64,000 bases of DNA from Simmondsia chinensis (lineage: Eukaryota; Streptophyta; Magnoliopsida; Caryophyllales; Simmondsiaceae). Shown here one piece after another: positions 63,426 through 64,000 of this stretch. The notes beneath the pieces are model-generated. The model saw nothing but the letters and a program-made list of their open reading frames with translations, was not told where the DNA came from and searched no databases. Where the stretch lies: the NCBI GenBank assembly GCA_018398585.1, contig JAGTTD010000002.1, forward strand, positions 29,132,186 to 29,196,185, given 5' to 3'. Position numbers and translations under genes: made by a program. Positions within the stretch are counted from its first letter, which is position 1; each line of letters starts with the position of its first letter.

Positions 63426-64000
63426 AGATGGTGTATTCAGTGCTTGAGTGACAGGTGTTTGGCCATCCTCTCCAATTAGTGGCTATGAAGGCAGTTACAT
63501 AGGTCTAGGATCCTGGTACTAGAGTCAAACCATGGTCGGGAGTGGCCTTGAGGTAGAAAAGGATGCGCTTAACAACCAGCCAATGGTTAGTCCTAGGAGC
63601 ATGCAAAATTTAAAAAACAAGGTTAATAACATAGCATATATTAGGGTGAGCTGGTTAGGTACTGGAGTGCACCCACAACACTTCAAAATTCAGTATGGTC
63701 CGTCAGTAACTGTCCTTTCGTAAGCGAGAGATGTGCTCGAGCAAGAAGTGGAGTTTTAGTTATTGGTTTGGCATCATGTATATTATGTTTGGATAGGAGA
63801 TCAATTGTGTATGTGTGTTGAGAGAGAAAGAGACCCGAGGGGGTTCTTTTTGCTTCGATGCCAAGAAAGTAATAAAAAGGGTCCAAGGTCCTTCATAGCA
63901 AATTTGGTGGAGAGATCTCGAATGAGACCATCAAAAGGTGCATTTGGGGAACTTGTTAAGATTATTTCGTCAATGTGGTGAAGGAGGAAAATGATGTGTT
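63426..64000 (-). pseudogene. Element F reverse transcriptase C-terminal part
   Basis: 63683-63886 reads F-Y-Y-F-L-G-I-E-A-K-R-T-P-S-G-L-F-L-S-Q-H-T-Y, then D-L-L-S-K-H-N-I-H-D-A-K-P. Further on, K-R-I-L-F-Y-L-K-A-T and H-G-L near 63540 lead into RNase H. Upstream, H-H-I-D-E-I-I-L-T-S reads near 63945-63990. The Y-V-D-D site lies outside the window. Confidence 0.78.

Larger units (their letters stand above)
62866..64000 (-). mobile_element. Ty1/copia element F, 3' end, runs off window
   Basis: The minus strand carries the end of RT and RNase H (63050-64000), a polypurine tract and a short putative 3' LTR (62866-63022). The rest of the element, with the other LTR, lies beyond the window. Confidence 0.7.

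Overview
The window is a gene-free, AT-rich block of plant nuclear DNA made almost entirely of decayed retrotransposons. The organism is most likely an angiosperm, probably a eudicot. This rests on the element types: Ty1/copia and Ty3/gypsy LTR elements primed by initiator Met-tRNA, a chromovirus with a chromodomain remnant, and an RTE-clade LINE with a TTG tail. I see no host gene, rRNA, tRNA gene or CRISPR array. Every coding stretch is a retrotransposon fragment broken by stops, frameshifts or deletions. The species cannot be named from this sequence.

Layout: 1-7858 is old debris. It holds a diverged direct repeat (1-150 and 6069-6215), a degenerate copia gag trace, a 5'-truncated RTE LINE on the minus strand (about 1385-3990) and a decayed LTR/primer-binding-site remnant (about 6991-7430). 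From 7859 to 41607 lies one plus-strand Ty3/gypsy element, G1. It is split at 9752/39021 by a 29.3-kb insertion.

That insertion is copia element A (minus strand, 9753-39020). The left LTR of A is split by copia array B (minus strand, 11557-32027). B has three LTRs and two internal regions in tandem but only one outer target-site duplication. The middle LTR of B is split by a 5.2-kb chromovirus, G2 (minus strand, 20154-25361). A 144-bp RTE 3'-end fragment with a perfect 15-bp target-site duplication sits in the RNase H region of A. Nesting is therefore four levels deep, with a 5-bp duplication readable at every level.

Right of G1, at 41607/41608, the sequence jumps into a truncated copia element D' (minus, to about 44044). 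Next comes a second tandem copia array, D (minus, 44318-56844), again LTR-internal-LTR-internal-LTR with one perfect 5-bp duplication. It is followed by a complete but defective 5.05-kb copia element E (plus, 56992-62037) and the 3' end of another copia element F (minus, 62866 to beyond the window).

The points most worth a second look are: the two independent triple-LTR tandem arrays; the absence of a Gag capsid region from all three internal regions of the related A and B families, which instead share a long AT-rich leader with clustered GACGTC motifs; palindromic tandem repeats in the A leader; and a three-unit 93-bp repeat just inside the 3' LTR of the D family. I found no convincing new non-transposon system.
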